This document shows, piece after piece, positions 8,200-16,650 of a stretch of DNA of 64,000 nt; position 1 is the first letter of the stretch, and every line of letters starts with the position of its first letter. Source of the stretch: Cellulophaga algicola DSM 14237 (GTDB lineage Bacteria; Bacteroidota; Bacteroidia; Flavobacteriales; Flavobacteriaceae). The position numbers and the translations under genes were made by a program. The stretch is from positions 4,588,001 to 4,652,000 of the forward strand of contig NC_014934.1 of the NCBI RefSeq assembly GCF_000186265.1, in the 5' to 3' direction. Below the pieces are notes generated by a model. It was given only the letters and a program-made list of their open reading frames with translations, was not told the origin of the DNA and searched no databases.

Positions 8200-9111
8200 A
8201 TGAAAAAATACCTCATAATTACGCTTTGTACTCTTGCTATTATAAGTTGTAAATCAGAAAAGAAAGATAACGGAAAAATAAATGTGGTTACCACCACCTC
8301 TATGATTACAGATTTGGTGAAAAATATTGGCGGAGATTACATTAACCTCCAAGGCCTAATGGGCAGCGGCGTAGATCCGCATCTCTATAAAGCTAGTGAA
8401 GGCGATGTTTCTAAACTATCAGAAGCAGATATAATTTTTTATAACGGCTTACATTTAGAAGGTAAACTGGTAGAAGTGTTTGAGAAAATGGCGCATCAAA
8501 ATAAAAAAACCATCGCCCTATCAGATGCACTGGACGAAAACACCTTAATTGGTTCAGAATTCTTTGCCTCTAATTATGATCCCCATATTTGGTTTAATGT
8601 AGACTACTGGAAAGAAGCCACCAAGTATGTCGTGAAGCAATTATCTGAAGCGCTTCCAGAGCATCAGGCTGTTTTTAAAGCCAATGGAGAAGCGTATTTA
8701 AATAAACTTGAAGCACTAAAAACAAGACTGAATAAAATTATCCAAACCCTACCCGAAGACCAACGTGTTTTGGTAACGGCTCATGATGCTTTTAATTATT
8801 TTGGTAAATCTTTTGGCTTTGAAGTGGTTGGCTTACAAGGACTTTCTACGGCTACAGAAGCGGGTGTTCAAGATGTTCAAAAAATGTCAGATTTTATTAT
8901 TGACCGAAAAGTAAAAGCTATCTTTATAGAAAGTTCTGTGCCTAGACGTACCATTGAGGCAGTAAAAGCTGCGGTAAATGCTAAAAACCACGATGTGGAA
9001 ATTGGCGGTTCATTATATTCAGATGCACTGGGAAATCCTGATTCTATTGAAGGCACCTACATCGGTATGTTCGAGTATAATGTAAATACAATTGTAAACG
9101 CATTAAAATAA
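8200..9111 (+). CDS. metal ABC transporter substrate-binding lipoprotein (TroA/ZnuA family, cluster A-I)
   Basis: This is the extracytoplasmic binding protein of a Mn/Zn/Fe importer. Counting from an upstream in-frame ATG at 8167, the four expected metal ligands are H72 (VDPHLY), H140 (YDPHIW), H206 (TAHDAF) and D286 (YSDALG), as in TroA. The internal ATG at 8200 is preferred because it places a clean lipoprotein signal peptide with lipobox IISC at the N-terminus. The 8167 ATG overlaps the regulator gene and adds 11 charged residues. The protein lacks the His-rich loop of ZnuA, which leans towards Mn or Fe rather than Zn (inference). Confidence 0.92.
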   Translation: MKKYLIITLCTLAIISCKSEKKDNGKINVVTTTSMITDLVKNIGGDYINLQGLMGSGVDPHLYKASEGDVSKLSEADIIFYNGLHLEGKLVEVFEKMAHQNKKTIALSDALDENTLIGSEFFASNYDPHIWFNVDYWKEATKYVVKQLSEALPEHQAVFKANGEAYLNKLEALKTRLNKIIQTLPEDQRVLVTAHDAFNYFGKSFGFEVVGLQGLSTATEAGVQDVQKMSDFIIDRKVKAIFIESSVPRRTIEAVKAAVNAKNHDVEIGGSLYSDALGNPDSIEGTYIGMFEYNVNTIVNALK

Positions 9112-9122
9112 TAAAATCTTGA

Positions 9123-9193
9123 AGCTATCTCCTGCTATCCGCTGTATCTTTTTTGAAGAAAAATCAAAAAAGTATGCCGCTACTATCAGGGCT
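9123..9193. repeat. intra-operon imperfect inverted repeat
   Basis: The left arm (CTGCTATCCGCTGTATCTTT, then TTTG) and right arm (CAAAAAAGTATGCCGCTACT, then ATCAGGG) are imperfectly complementary around a GAAGAAAAAT loop. It fills the gap between the binding-protein and ATPase genes. I recall similar hairpin elements between flavobacterial genes. It may protect the upstream mRNA or attenuate readthrough so that binding protein exceeds ATPase (inference). Confidence 0.65.
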
Positions 9194-9207
9194 AAACACC
9201 TATTAAA

Positions 9208-9942
9208 ATGACAAACATAGCCGTAAAAGTAGATGATTTAACAGTGGCTTATAACTACAAGCCTGTACTTTGGGATATCGATTTAGAAATCCCCGAAGGT
9301 GTGCTTATGGCTATAGTTGGGCCCAATGGCGCAGGTAAATCTACCTTAATAAAATCTATTTTAGGAATTCTAAAACCTTTAGCGGGTAGCGTTACCATTT
9401 ATGGCAAACCCTACAACAAGCAACGCTCTTTAGTGGCCTACGTACCACAAAAAGGGAGTGTAGATTGGGATTTTCCTACCACCGCATTAGATGTGGTTAT
9501 GATGGGTACCTATGGTAGCCTAGGATGGATCAAACGTCCAGGACAAAAAGAAAAGAAATCGGCCTTAGAGGCCTTAGAAAAAGTAGGGATGCTTGCTTTT
9601 CAAAGCCGACAAATTAATCAGCTTTCAGGCGGGCAACAGCAACGGATATTTTTAGCACGCGCTTTAGTACAAGATGCTGCTATCTATTTCATGGATGAGC
9701 CTTTTCAAGGGGTAGATGCAACTACAGAAATTGCCATTATCAACATCCTAAAAGAACTGCGTAAAGCCAATAAAACCGTAATTGTAGTACATCACGATTT
9801 GCAAACCGTACCCGAATATTTTGATTGGGTGACTTTTTTAAACGTAAAGAAAATTGCCACAGGCCCCGTAAAAGATATTTTTAATGATGATAATTTAACC
9901 AAAACCTACGGCATTAATTTTAAAGTTAGTGTGCAGGAATAG
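9208..9942 (+). CDS. metal ABC transporter ATP-binding protein
   Basis: This is a 244-residue ABC ATPase of the Mn/Zn importer. Walker A is GPNGAGKST (38-46), the Q-loop is YVPQKG (about 78-83), the signature is LSGGQQQR (139-146), Walker B is AIYFMDEP (158-165) and the switch histidine is in VVHHD (195-196). The [10 protein letters not shown] stretch after the Q-loop is typical of TroB/MntB/ZnuC-type ATPases. It lies in the importer operon with the binding protein upstream and two permeases downstream, and energises metal uptake at the inner membrane. Confidence 0.95.
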   Translation: MTNIAVKVDDLTVAYNYKPVLWDIDLEIPEGVLMAIVGPNGAGKSTLIKSILGILKPLAGSVTIYGKPYNKQRSLVAYVPQKGSVDWDFPTTALDVVMMGTYGSLGWIKRPGQKEKKSALEALEKVGMLAFQSRQINQLSGGQQQRIFLARALVQDAAIYFMDEPFQGVDATTEIAIINILKELRKANKTVIVVHHDLQTVPEYFDWVTFLNVKKIATGPVKDIFNDDNLTKTYGINFKVSVQE

Positions 9943-10077
9943 TGGTTAAAATAAAAATTAGAAGCACTATCAAAAACACTTGAAAACAAAAATTAAAGCT
10001 TGAACAGTACATACTAAAAGCCAAACACTACAGACTAACCACTAAAAACGAAGTATAAACCACTAAAACAAACAATC

Positions 10078-11205
10078 ATAGACCCATTAGAATACATAGA
10101 ACTTGTCTTTACAGATTATACCCTGAGAACCATTACGTTAGGGACTGCCATTTTAGGAGCTGTATGTGGCATGCTCGGTAGTTTTGCCGTCCTTAGAAAG
10201 CAAAGTCTATTAGGAGATGCCATCTCACACGCCGCATTGCCCGGTATTGCTATTGCATTTCTAATCACAGGAACAAAAGACAGTAGCGTGTTGTTAATCG
10301 GAGCACTGATCAGCGGACTCTTAGGTACATTTTGGATTCGTGGAATTACCACAAAAACGCATTTAAAATCAGACACCGCATTAGGGTTAATATTATCCCT
10401 CTTTTTTGGATTTGGAATGTTGCTCCTTACTTTTATTCAAAAGCAACCCAATGCCAACCAAGCGGGTTTAGATAAATACCTTTTTGGGCAAGCAGCAACA
10501 CTCGTAGAAAGCGATGTTTGGCTTATGGCTATCGTAACCGGTATCTGCCTAATTATTTTACTTCTCTTCTGGAAAGAATTTAAAATCTTATTATTTGATG
10601 CCGATTATACCAAAACGCTAGGTTTCAATACAAAATTTATAGATATCTTAATTACCACATTTATTGTGCTCGCTATTGTATTAGGCCTGCAAACGGTGGG
10701 TGTAGTTCTTATGAGCGCTATGCTCCTAGCTCCTGCCGCTGCTGCAAGACAATGGACCAATAGTTTGAGTTTTATGGTGATTCTCGCAGCAATTTTTGGT
10801 GCGTTTGCTGGTGTTTTTGGTACGGCAATTAGTGCTAGCCAAACCAACCTTTCTACCGGACCGGTAATTGTTATTGTAGCCGGTGTATTTGTACTATTTT
10901 CTTTTATCTTTTCTCCAAGCCGTGGCTTACTTTTTAAACAAATACGAATTATTAAAAACAGACGTGATTTAGAGTTACACAAAACCTTAGCTTTCATGTA
11001 TCATATAGCGGAAACTCACGATAATATTTCGCACCCACATGCCATTAAAATATTAAATAATTTTCAAGGATATACCACTAAGACTCTAAAGGAATTAGTG
11101 CAAAAAAATTATGTGACCATCAAAGGGAACATGTGGAGTTTAACAGATGAAGGCTTTAACGTAGCATCTAATTTATACAACCAACAAAACGCTAAAGATG
11201 AGTAG
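10078..11205 (+). CDS. metal ABC transporter permease with C-terminal winged-helix tail; apparent ATA start
   Basis: This is an ABC-3 family permease of the Mn/Zn importer. The conserved core (GSFAVLRKQSLLGDAISHAA, ALPGI) is followed by about eight transmembrane helices. A cytosolic tail of about 75 residues ends in a winged-helix-like stretch (LKELVQKNYVTIKG, WSLTDEGF) resembling DtxR-type domains. The first ATG is at 10171, but the frame upstream to 10081 encodes DPLEYIELVFTDYTLRTITL and the first half of helix 1. No ATG/GTG/TTG exists between the stop at 10036 and 10171. I therefore place the start at ATA 10078 (375 residues), where an ATG is expected; this is inference. The next gene overlaps its end by 8 bp. 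Confidence 0.85.
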   Translation: MDPLEYIELVFTDYTLRTITLGTAILGAVCGMLGSFAVLRKQSLLGDAISHAALPGIAIAFLITGTKDSSVLLIGALISGLLGTFWIRGITTKTHLKSDTALGLILSLFFGFGMLLLTFIQKQPNANQAGLDKYLFGQAATLVESDVWLMAIVTGICLIILLLFWKEFKILLFDADYTKTLGFNTKFIDILITTFIVLAIVLGLQTVGVVLMSAMLLAPAAAARQWTNSLSFMVILAAIFGAFAGVFGTAISASQTNLSTGPVIVIVAGVFVLFSFIFSPSRGLLFKQIRIIKNRRDLELHKTLAFMYHIAETHDNISHPHAIKILNNFQGYTTKTLKELVQKNYVTIKGNMWSLTDEGFNVASNLYNQQNAKDE

Positions 11206-12358
11206 CTCACAAATAGAAATTCAGCTTATTGCTAGTATTGTAGCCATTGCTTGTGCTATTCCAGGAACTTTTTTGGTATTGCGTAAAATGGCCATGATAA
11301 GTGATGCCATCAGCCACTCTATACTCCCAGGTATTGTTATTGGATTCTTTATCACGCAAGATTTAAATTCGCCCTTACTCATTATACTTGCCGCATTAAC
11401 CGGAATACTAACCGTGGTACTCGTTGAATACATCCAGAAAACAGGCTTAGTAAAAGAAGATACGGCAATTGGGTTGGTCTTCCCTATTCTATTCAGTATT
11501 GGTGTTATTCTAATTGCTAAAAATGCAAACGATGTACATTTAGATGTAGATGCCGTTCTTCTAGGAGAATTGGCTTTTGCACCTTTTGATCGTATGATTA
11601 TTGGGGGGACAGATATTGGCCCAAAATCACTGGTAATCATCGGTAGTATTCTAGTACTTACAATTATCCTTCTTATTGCTTTTTTTAAAGAATTAAAAAT
11701 CAGCACTTTTGATGCTGGTTTAGCAGCTTCGTTAGGCTTTTCGCCTACCATAATCCATTACGGATTAATGACGGTTTCGTCAGTGACTACCGTTGGAGCT
11801 TTTGATGCCGTCGGGGCTATCTTGGTAGTTGCTTTGATGATTGCACCAGCTGCAACCGCCTATTTACTAACAACCGATTTAAAGCGTATGTTACTGTTGG
11901 CCATTGTTTTTGGGGTTACAGGAGCTATTGCTGGCTATTGGCTAGCCCATTTCCTAGATGCTTCCATTGCGGGTTCTATAACTACCATGTTAGGTATTAT
12001 CTTCTTTTTAGTATACTTATTTGCCCCTAGCAAAGGGGTCATAGCGGTAATCTATCGGGAGCGGCAACAACGTACAGAAGTTTCCCTGCTTACCTTTTTA
12101 TTGCATTTAAAAAATCACCAAGAGGAAGAAGAACGCCATGTTAATCACCTCAACGAACACATCAACTGGCAGAAAGTCCGTAGTAAGACAGTTGTAGAAC
12201 TTGCACAAAAAAATAATATGATTCTTATTGATAATGGGGTAGTTTCCTTAACAGCAAAAGGAGAAGAATTTACGTCTCTTGCTATTGATTATATTATTAC
12301 GAATGAGGATGCTAAAATTGAGTATATGAAGGATGATTTCTTTCTATTTAGGGGGTAA
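11198..12358 (+). CDS. second metal ABC transporter permease with C-terminal winged-helix tail
   Basis: This is a 386-residue ABC-3 family permease, partner of the preceding one. The core motif AMISDAISHSILPGIVIG aligns with the first permease. About eight transmembrane helices run to about residue 285. The remaining roughly 100 residues are cytosolic: a Glu/His-rich linker (QEEEERHVNHLNEHINW) followed by a winged-helix-like segment (VVELAQKNNMILIDNG, VVSLTAKGEEFTSLAI). The linker could bind metal. It overlaps the first permease by 8 bp, which indicates translational coupling and a heterodimeric channel. It is the last gene of the operon. Confidence 0.9.
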   Translation: MSSSQIEIQLIASIVAIACAIPGTFLVLRKMAMISDAISHSILPGIVIGFFITQDLNSPLLIILAALTGILTVVLVEYIQKTGLVKEDTAIGLVFPILFSIGVILIAKNANDVHLDVDAVLLGELAFAPFDRMIIGGTDIGPKSLVIIGSILVLTIILLIAFFKELKISTFDAGLAASLGFSPTIIHYGLMTVSSVTTVGAFDAVGAILVVALMIAPAATAYLLTTDLKRMLLLAIVFGVTGAIAGYWLAHFLDASIAGSITTMLGIIFFLVYLFAPSKGVIAVIYRERQQRTEVSLLTFLLHLKNHQEEEERHVNHLNEHINWQKVRSKTVVELAQKNNMILIDNGVVSLTAKGEEFTSLAIDYIITNEDAKIEYMKDDFFLFRG

Positions 12359-12481
12359 CGGTTTTCTGTATGGTTAGTTCCGTGGCTAACCAACTAATTT
12401 AGTAAACTAAAACGTGACAGAGAAAATGCCGAAGGAATTTTCTAAATAAGAACTAGCCAAAGTAATTAATTATACAGGTTG

Positions 12482-12514
12482 TTGTCTGTATTTTTTTTAT
12501 ATTCAGTAATTTTG
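12482..12514 (+). promoter_or_regulatory. promoter of the PIN-domain pair
   Basis: A -33 TTG (12482-12484), a 22-bp spacer and a -10 TAATTTTG (12507-12514) fit the Bacteroidota consensus. The predicted transcript would start near 12521, only a few bases before the GTG at 12527. This decides the start of the first gene. Confidence 0.65.
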
Positions 12515-12526
12515 TATTTTAGAAAC

Positions 12527-13294
12527 GTGGAAGAACAAGGTTACATAGAGTTAAGAGTGACGAATAAGGATAATACCTTAAGTCCTAAAAACATTGATAT
12601 TAATGAAGTAAAAGACTTTATATCAGATGTAGAATCCTTCTTGTATCCAAATCGAAAAGAGAAACAAAATCGACCACATATGTCTTATGACATAGAAGAA
12701 GGGTCTGCCAAACATAAATTCTTTTTACCAATCACTGCGGTAATATTATTTAATGGATTAACGAGTGAAATCAAAAGCAGGAATAATTTAGACTTTTTAG
12801 ATTATAAAAGGCAATCCATAATTGATAAATTTCAAAAAAAGGCTGTTAAAGATGGTTATATAATTGAGTTTAATAATTCGATTGCAAAAGAGTCATCTTT
12901 GGTTATAGATTATACCACAAATTTCATAATGATTGCACCAACTTTTTATGAAAGTGAATTTTATCTTTATGGTGAAATCTATCAAGAAGGCGGGAAAAAT
13001 CCAAATTTACATATAACTACCAATAAATATGGTAATCTCACAATTGCTGCTACTAAAGAACAGATAATGAATGGTGAGAAAAAAACTTATAAGCCTTTCG
13101 GAATTAAAGTACGTGGTAAAAAAAGTCTTGAAGATGATAAACTATCCGATTTAGAATTAATTGAGTTTATTCAATACAAACCGGTTTTTAATAAATCGCT
13201 TTTAGAAAAAGTGATTGAAAAAGCATCTGTCAATTTAAGCAAAATTACAAATGTTGATGCTTGGATTGATGACCTAAAAACAGATGGAATATGA
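12527..13294 (+). CDS. partner protein of a PIN nuclease (candidate antitoxin or defence component)
   Basis: This 255-residue soluble protein of no recognised domain starts at GTG 12527, just downstream of a consensus promoter; a longer frame from 12479 would start upstream of that promoter. Visible features are an N-terminal beta stretch (EEQGYIELRVTNKDNTLSP), a helical middle (FLYPNRKEKQNRP to LDFLDYKRQSIID), then a beta-rich half ending in a Trp/Asp-rich tail (VDAWIDDLK). It overlaps the PIN gene by ATGA, so the two are translationally coupled, as in type II toxin-antitoxin pairs. At 255 residues it is large for a classical antitoxin. I recall similar unnamed protein/PIN pairs in Bacteroidota, unverified. 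Confidence 0.7.
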   Translation: MEEQGYIELRVTNKDNTLSPKNIDINEVKDFISDVESFLYPNRKEKQNRPHMSYDIEEGSAKHKFFLPITAVILFNGLTSEIKSRNNLDFLDYKRQSIIDKFQKKAVKDGYIIEFNNSIAKESSLVIDYTTNFIMIAPTFYESEFYLYGEIYQEGGKNPNLHITTNKYGNLTIAATKEQIMNGEKKTYKPFGIKVRGKKSLEDDKLSDLELIEFIQYKPVFNKSLLEKVIEKASVNLSKITNVDAWIDDLKTDGI

Positions 13295-13773
13295 AGAGAA
13301 TAAGTAGTGTTCTTTTAGATAATTCTTTTTGTATGCGATTATTGAAATCGGATGATGAGTTTCACCAAAATGCAAAAGATTATTTTGAATACTTTCTTGA
13401 AAATGGAATAGAAATGTATCTCTCCACTATTGTAGTTAGTGAATATGCTGTTGGAGATAACCCAGATAATTTACTTTCACTTAATGCATTTAGATTATTA
13501 GAATTTGATTATGCAGATGCTAAAATTGCAGGTGGCTTTTTTTTAGAACTCAAAGGAAATGAAACATTAAGGGAATCCGAGCAAAGAAAAGTTATAATCA
13601 ACGATATTAAGTTATTCTCTCAAATTCATAATAGGAAAATTGAGGCTTATATCACAAAAGATAGAAAATCGTTAGGGAAAATGATTGAGCCTTTGGGAAA
13701 ATCACATAATTTAAAATTTGAGTTTATTGATTTAACCATTCCTCTTAATGATAAATTAGGAAGATTGTTTTAA
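13291..13773 (+). CDS. PIN-domain ribonuclease (VapC-like)
   Basis: This 160-residue protein has the acidic residues of the PIN fold: D10 (VLLDNSF), E51 (VVSEYAVG), D105 (IINDIKLF) and D124 (YITKDRKS). These coordinate Mg2+/Mn2+ for RNA cleavage. Length and order fit VapC-type toxins. The ATG overlaps the upstream partner gene by 4 bp. The target (tRNA, rRNA or mRNA) is unknown. A toxin-antitoxin or phage-defence role is inferred from the two-gene layout. A hairpin terminator lies about 40 bp downstream. Confidence 0.78.
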   Translation: MKRISSVLLDNSFCMRLLKSDDEFHQNAKDYFEYFLENGIEMYLSTIVVSEYAVGDNPDNLLSLNAFRLLEFDYADAKIAGGFFLELKGNETLRESEQRKVIINDIKLFSQIHNRKIEAYITKDRKSLGKMIEPLGKSHNLKFEFIDLTIPLNDKLGRLF

Positions 13774-13809
13774 TCTCATTCTTAAATTTTATTCTGGTGT
13801 TTTTAGATC

Positions 13810-13838
13810 AAAAAGCCCTTCGAATGAAGAGCTTTTAT
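13810..13838 (+). terminator. probable terminator after the PIN gene
   Basis: AAAAGC-C-CTTC, loop GAAT, GAAG-A-GCTTTT forms a stem with one C/A mismatch, flanked by A and T runs. It lies 37 bp after the PIN stop codon. Confidence 0.65.
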
Positions 13839-14220
13839 ATAATTGAATGCCTTATAGTATGGCTATACTTCTAAATTGAACCTCATACTATCTAATAATA
13901 ACTTAACCCAAACTATCTGTTCATTTTTTTCATCGATAAAAAAAAGAACCAAACCTGCCGGCAGGCAGGCGGGAAAATCTAGGCTGACGAAACTTAGTCT
14001 AAATTTTTCTATCAATCTCCTGAATTTCAGGAACTCGCTTTTAACAATCAAGAAAAATAAAACCTAGCGTTAAGCTCAAACAGCCTGAAATTACCACGGA
14101 TATTTCAATTCAAATTTCACGACAAATTTTCGATAGGCCGTTCCTTAATTCAACTAAAAATAACAATCAGACTTTCTTACTTATTACTTTGTACTATCTA
14201 CTTAATACTAAAAAGCCAAC
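13839..14220. other. non-coding lead-in to the tandem array, with a GC-rich palindrome
   Basis: No convincing gene was found; short open frames on both strands have no supportable product. At 13954-13965 the perfect palindrome CCTGCCGGCAGG, extended by GCAGGC, stands out against AT-rich sequence and resembles dispersed GC-rich palindromes. Nothing else was recognised. Confidence 0.5.
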
Positions 14221-14927
14221 TGTCAGTTCGCGTGGTTTTCAGTAGAAAATTGTATCAAAAAATTTTTACTACTCTAAAACTTCTCGATACGAATGATGCA
14301 TCCGCTAGCGCTACTTCATAATTCACTCGAAGTGACAACACCCATTACCTCAATAGTACCACTGGAATGTCAGTTCGAGTGATTTTCCATAGAAAATTGT
14401 ATCGAGAACTTTTTGAAACGCGACAACTTCTCGATACTAATAATGCATCCGCTAGCGCTACTTCATCATTCACTCGAAGTGACAACACCCATTACCCCAA
14501 TAGTACCACTGGAATGTCAGTTCGAGTGATTTTCAGTAGAAAATTATATCGAGAACTTTTTGTTACTCTAAAACTTCTCGATACTAATGATGCATCCGCT
14601 ACCGCTACTTCATCATTCACTCAAAGTGACAACACCCGTTACCTCAATAGTACCACTGGAATGTCAGTTCGCGTGATTTTCAGTAGAAAATTGTATCAAA
14701 AAAATTTTGCTACTCTAAAACTTCTCGATACTAATAATGCATCCGCTAGCGCTACTTCATCATTCACTCGAAGTGACAACACCCGTTACCTCAATAGTAC
14801 CACGGGAATGTCAGTTAGAGTGATTTTCAGTAGAAAATTGTATCGAGAACTTTTTGCTACTCTAAAACTTCTCGATATTAATTATGCATCCGCTACCGCT
14901 ACTTCATCATTCACTCGAAGTGACAAT
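14221..14927. repeat. tandem array of a 147-bp palindromic unit, five copies
   Basis: Units start at 14221, 14368, 14515, 14662 and 14809, exactly 147 bp apart; the last is truncated at about 14927. Each unit has outer arms TGTCAGTTCGAGTG and CACTCGAAGTGACA (one mismatch) and inner arms GTATCGAGAA and TTCTCGATAC, so each can fold into a nested hairpin. A spacer (ACCCGTTACCTCAATAGTAC) links units. Copies 1 and 4 share variants (GCGTG, GTATCAAAAA), which suggests duplication of several units at once. Because 147 is a multiple of 3, the array creates a spurious open frame of about 200 codons. It lies between convergent genes. Confidence 0.95.
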
Positions 14928-15019
14928 ATAGTATTTTTTGATAGTAAGAATGCTTGTTCTCTAGCACTGCTTCTAGTTCACACTTAATCTGAAGTAAAAC
15001 CTCAACAGTTGTTTTTAAG

Positions 15020-15766
15020 CTAGTCTAATTCCTCCGCTAAAACATTAATAAGAATTTTAGTTTTACTGCGTAGGCTCTTTGCATGGTCAAACTGAATTTG
15101 TGTTTGTAACATGCGATCTATAATACTATTCTGGTATTCTTTATCGGATAGCAAACCAACATAATCAGACTTGGCTCCATACTTCCATATATTATCGTAT
15201 TTTGGATCATTATTGGGCAACATATCTGCCAACGAAATATACTTTTCTAAAACGGGTTTGAGTCGGTTTGCTACAATTAGTTTAATCTTAGCATCTTGCT
15301 CTTTAAAATTCTGAATCTTATTTGGATACATGATGATTAAATCTTTCAAATCTGCACTATCTATAAACTCAAACTTTGTAGTATTGATGATGGAATTTAT
15401 AGCGCCATCTAATAAACTTACTTCTTTATCTACTACATTGATGATAGTGTCTTTGGTACCCTGAGTAATTTTATCTTCTGTATACCCAACATAATTCAAA
15501 GTGTTTTCTAACCGAACTATGGCACGTGGATATTCGGCTACCAAACCATTTAAAATGCGCAAATTGGTATTCAGCTCTTCATTTAAACTTTCATACACCT
15601 TCTGCTCTACTATATTGTTTTTTCGTATTTCATTTAAGTCGCCTATTTTCCACGCAATCAAGATCCCTATTACGATTAATACAATTTCACCTAAAGCATA
15701 AATGATATAAGATTTTACCTTACCTAAGGCAATCAGGTTTCTTCTTAACTTACGGAATAGCTTCAT
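15020..15766 (-). CDS. DUF6090-like single-helix membrane protein
   Basis: This 248-residue protein has a basic N-terminus (MKLFRKLRRNLIALGK) and one transmembrane helix (about 20-40, YALGEIVLIVIGILIAWKIG). A helical, probably coiled-coil extracytoplasmic or cytoplasmic domain follows. The arrangement is that of DUF6090 proteins, common in Flavobacteriaceae and of unknown function. It lies 131 bp downstream of the LytTR regulator on the same strand and could be the last gene of the efflux operon. A related architecture occurs at 29388-30011. Confidence 0.7.
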   Translation of the reverse strand: MKLFRKLRRNLIALGKVKSYIIYALGEIVLIVIGILIAWKIGDLNEIRKNNIVEQKVYESLNEELNTNLRILNGLVAEYPRAIVRLENTLNYVGYTEDKITQGTKDTIINVVDKEVSLLDGAINSIINTTKFEFIDSADLKDLIIMYPNKIQNFKEQDAKIKLIVANRLKPVLEKYISLADMLPNNDPKYDNIWKYGAKSDYVGLLSDKEYQNSIIDRMLQTQIQFDHAKSLRSKTKILINVLAEELD

Positions 15767-15897
15767 ATACTTTACTTTAGATACTCCTAATCCTCCTTAA
15801 CATCAACCTTAAAAAACATTGCCTTTTATATTAAAACTAGCCACTAGACACCTAGTGCACTTTACAATGCATTTGAAAAAATAAGAAGAAATGGAAA

Positions 15898-16647
15898 TTA
15901 TAGGTTCAGAGAATTGGAATTTATATAGTCTAAAAATTTACTTTTATATTGCTCCGAAATGGTAATACGCTGGTTATTTATGAGGATCTGACTTCGCTCT
16001 ACAACCTCAATATTCTTTAACGAGACAATAAAAGAACGGTGTACCCGCATAAAACTTTCTTCGGGCAATTCTTCTTGTAATGATTTTAAACTCATCAATG
16101 TCAAAATAGCTTTTGGATTGTCTTTGATCCAAATTTTGATGTAATCTTTTAAGCCCTCAAAATACAACACATCGGCCAGTTTTATACGGAGCTGTTTGTA
16201 TTCCGATTTCACAAAAAGAAATTCTTTTTCTGGCTGCTCTTTTAATTCTGGCACCACTGATACCGGTACCGTTTGCTTTTTTGATAGATCAAACCAGACC
16301 TTCGCTTTATTTGCTGCAGTTAAAAACTCTGCATAATCAAAAGGTTTTAATAAATAATCTAATGCTTCTACCTTAAACCCTTCTAAAGCATATTGATCAA
16401 AAGCTGTAGTAAGAATAAACCGCGTATTTTTAGGAAGCATTTTAGAAAACTCTAAGCCCGTTAAATCTGGCATTTGAATGTCTAAGAAAATTAAATCTAC
16501 CGGTTCTTCATTTAGGTAGTCTAAAGCTTCTAATGCACTACTACACTTTTTCTTAAGTTGTAAAAATGATGTTTTTGAAACATAGGACTCCACTAAATTT
16601 AGTGCCATAGGTTCATCATCTACTATAATACAGGTAATTACACTCAT
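15898..16647 (-). CDS. LytTR-family response regulator
   Basis: This 249-residue regulator has a receiver domain (about 4-118) with acidic pair D10/D11, phospho-acceptor D56 (LIFLDIQMP) and the conserved Lys in LLKPFDY. A LytTR DNA-binding domain follows (about 145-245, with FLFVKSEYKQLRI, YFEGLKDYIKIW and FMRVHRSFIV). It begins 3 bp after its cognate kinase stops, as the last signalling gene of a TolC-MacA-ABC operon, so it probably controls that efflux operon (inference). Confidence 0.93.
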   Translation of the reverse strand: MSVITCIIVDDEPMALNLVESYVSKTSFLQLKKKCSSALEALDYLNEEPVDLIFLDIQMPDLTGLEFSKMLPKNTRFILTTAFDQYALEGFKVEALDYLLKPFDYAEFLTAANKAKVWFDLSKKQTVPVSVVPELKEQPEKEFLFVKSEYKQLRIKLADVLYFEGLKDYIKIWIKDNPKAILTLMSLKSLQEELPEESFMRVHRSFIVSLKNIEVVERSQILINNQRITISEQYKSKFLDYINSNSLNL

Positions 16648-16650
16648 CTC

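Noticed and set aside
12479-12526. Upstream start for the PIN partner gene
   Set aside because: It would begin upstream of the consensus promoter at 12482-12514 and add a hydrophobic, low-complexity leader. GTG 12527 fits better.
13863-14067. Short open frames on both strands around the GC-rich palindrome
   Set aside because: They share no protein-like features, overlap each other antisense and contain the non-coding palindrome.
14221-14927. CRISPR array
   Set aside because: Units are 147 bp and repeated as a whole, with no short repeat plus variable spacer pattern and no cas genes.
14367-14987. Open reading frame of 206 codons on the plus strand
   Set aside because: It is created by the 147-bp tandem array, whose period is a multiple of three. 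The repeated peptide is only the translation of palindromic non-coding units.
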